A stretch of 27,374 nt of DNA from Planctomycetales bacterium (GTDB taxonomy: Bacteria; Planctomycetota; Planctomycetia; Pirellulales; Thermoguttaceae), in assembly GCA_007119795.1 (NCBI GenBank), contig SKOZ01000100.1, positions 1 to 27,374 of the forward strand. The letters are read 5' to 3'. Of this stretch, positions 26,784-27,374 are shown in pieces (the first letter of the stretch is position 1; each line of letters starts with the position of its first letter). The position numbers and the translations under genes were made by a program. The notes beneath the pieces are model-generated. The model ran no database searches and was not told where the DNA came from. It worked only from the letters and a program-made list of their open reading frames with translations.

Positions 26784-27374
26784 TCACCCCTCCAGGCTGT
26801 ACGGCGTTCGCGGCACGCGCGACTGCCGGGCCCGGGCCTCGGAGTTCCCCACGATCACCTCTTGCTCGGGGTCCCAGGTGAGCTCCTGCTCAAGCTGCAG
26901 GGAGATGTTCGTGAGATGGCAGGCGGTGATCGTGCGGTGCTGGACCTCGACGGTGGAGACCGGCTGCTCGCCGGTGGCCACGCATTCGAAGAAGTTGGCC
27001 ATGTGGTCCAGGCTTGCCGGTGCCCGCCAGGCGTCGTCGGGGAGCGGGTTCTCTTCCAGTTCCTCGACGGGGCGGCCGTAGACGCCCCCGCGGTTCACGA
27101 AGATCCGCCCCCGCTCGCCGATGAACATGACACCGTTCCGCGAGAAGGTCTTGATCTCCTCATCCGTATCGGCGCCGAAGAGCCACTCCGCTTCGGCGGG
27201 CGTGGTGTCGACATGCCCGTCGACGGCGCCGTAGTGGAGGCGCTCGCCCAGCGAGGCGAAGTAGAGCAACTCCACGCCATTGGCATACTCCATGCGGGCG
27301 AAGAAGCGGTCCGGGGTGTTGTAGTGCTGGGGCCGCCCGCCGTTGGGAAAGAGGCCGCGGGCCTCGACGGAGAC
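26784..27374 (-). CDS. Gfo/Idh/MocA-family oxidoreductase, C-terminal part (runs off the window)
   Basis: The C-terminal 196 residues of an oxidoreductase; the start lies beyond the window edge. The frame is open from 27374. Family features are a beta-sheet dimerisation domain (RMEYANGVELLYF, GVMFIGERGRIFVNRGGVYG) and the end segment HMANFFECVATGEQPVSTVEVQHRTITACHLTNISLQL typical of planctomycete secreted members. The Rossmann part and any Tat signal are not visible. It overlaps functionally with purB: its final codons carry the purB ribosome site. Substrate unknown. Not the same sequence as the oxidoreductase at the left end of the window. Confidence 0.88.
   Translation of the reverse strand, partial: VSVEARGLFPNGGRPQHYNTPDRFFARMEYANGVELLYFASLGERLHYGAVDGHVDTTPAEAEWLFGADTDEEIKTFSRNGVMFIGERGRIFVNRGGVYGRPVEELEENPLPDDAWRAPASLDHMANFFECVATGEQPVSTVEVQHRTITACHLTNISLQLEQELTWDPEQEVIVGNSEARARQSRVPRTPYSLEG

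Overview
The window is GC-rich (roughly two-thirds GC by eye), bacterial and mostly chromosomal housekeeping DNA. The gene repertoire points to Planctomycetota, probably a Pirellulales-like lineage: a Tat-exported Gfo/Idh/MocA oxidoreductase, a secreted formylglycine-type sulfatase, a DUF1573 protein, McsA/McsB, several short lipoproteins and an LptE-like protein. This taxonomic call is inference from gene content; there is no rRNA or tRNA gene in the window.

Layout. 1-5.4 kb: Gfo/Idh/MocA oxidoreductase (-), a degraded repeat joined to the first codons of a REP-associated transposase, a sulfatase (+) whose stop overlaps that of convergent mcsB (-), then mcsA (-). 5.3-10 kb: back-to-back promoters feed mcsA (-) and trpE (+). 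A repeat copy follows trpE, then comes a divergent pair, a SAM methyltransferase (-) and a large fucose/arabinose-isomerase-like protein (+), each with a readable promoter. 10-15.5 kb: a secreted DUF1573 protein, dnaE, a 220-bp mobile-looking composite repeat, and a small two-helix membrane protein. 15.6-17.3 kb: a two-gene lipoprotein operon (-) with a strikingly His/Asp-rich member, and a small membrane protein (+). 17.4-24 kb: ligA (+) with an internally duplicated HhH region, convergent with a recO / TPR lipoprotein / lptE-like / folP gene group (-). 24-27.4 kb: an AlaC-type aminotransferase (+), convergent with purB (-), which follows a Gfo/Idh/MocA gene that runs off the window.

Functional themes. 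DNA replication and repair (dnaE, ligA, recO), protein quality control by arginine phosphorylation (mcsA, mcsB), amino-acid, purine and folate metabolism (trpE, alaC-like, purB, folP), outer-membrane assembly (lptE-like, TPR lipoprotein) and glycan or sugar catabolism (sulfatase, two oxidoreductases, isomerase-like protein).

The most unusual structure is the repeat family. Three copies share a nested palindrome (GGGACTGTCCC ... inverted copy) and a TATTCCTCGTGG loop. One copy (14957-15176) is a complete composite of four related arms, bounded by 10-bp terminal inverted repeats and a perfect 8-bp direct repeat. Another copy is joined to a remnant of a RAYT-type transposase, which suggests how the family moves. 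Other notable items are the ligase duplication, the His-rich lipoprotein operon, a three-unit TTCG-containing 10-mer tandem, and a possible leader peptide overlapping the aminotransferase start.
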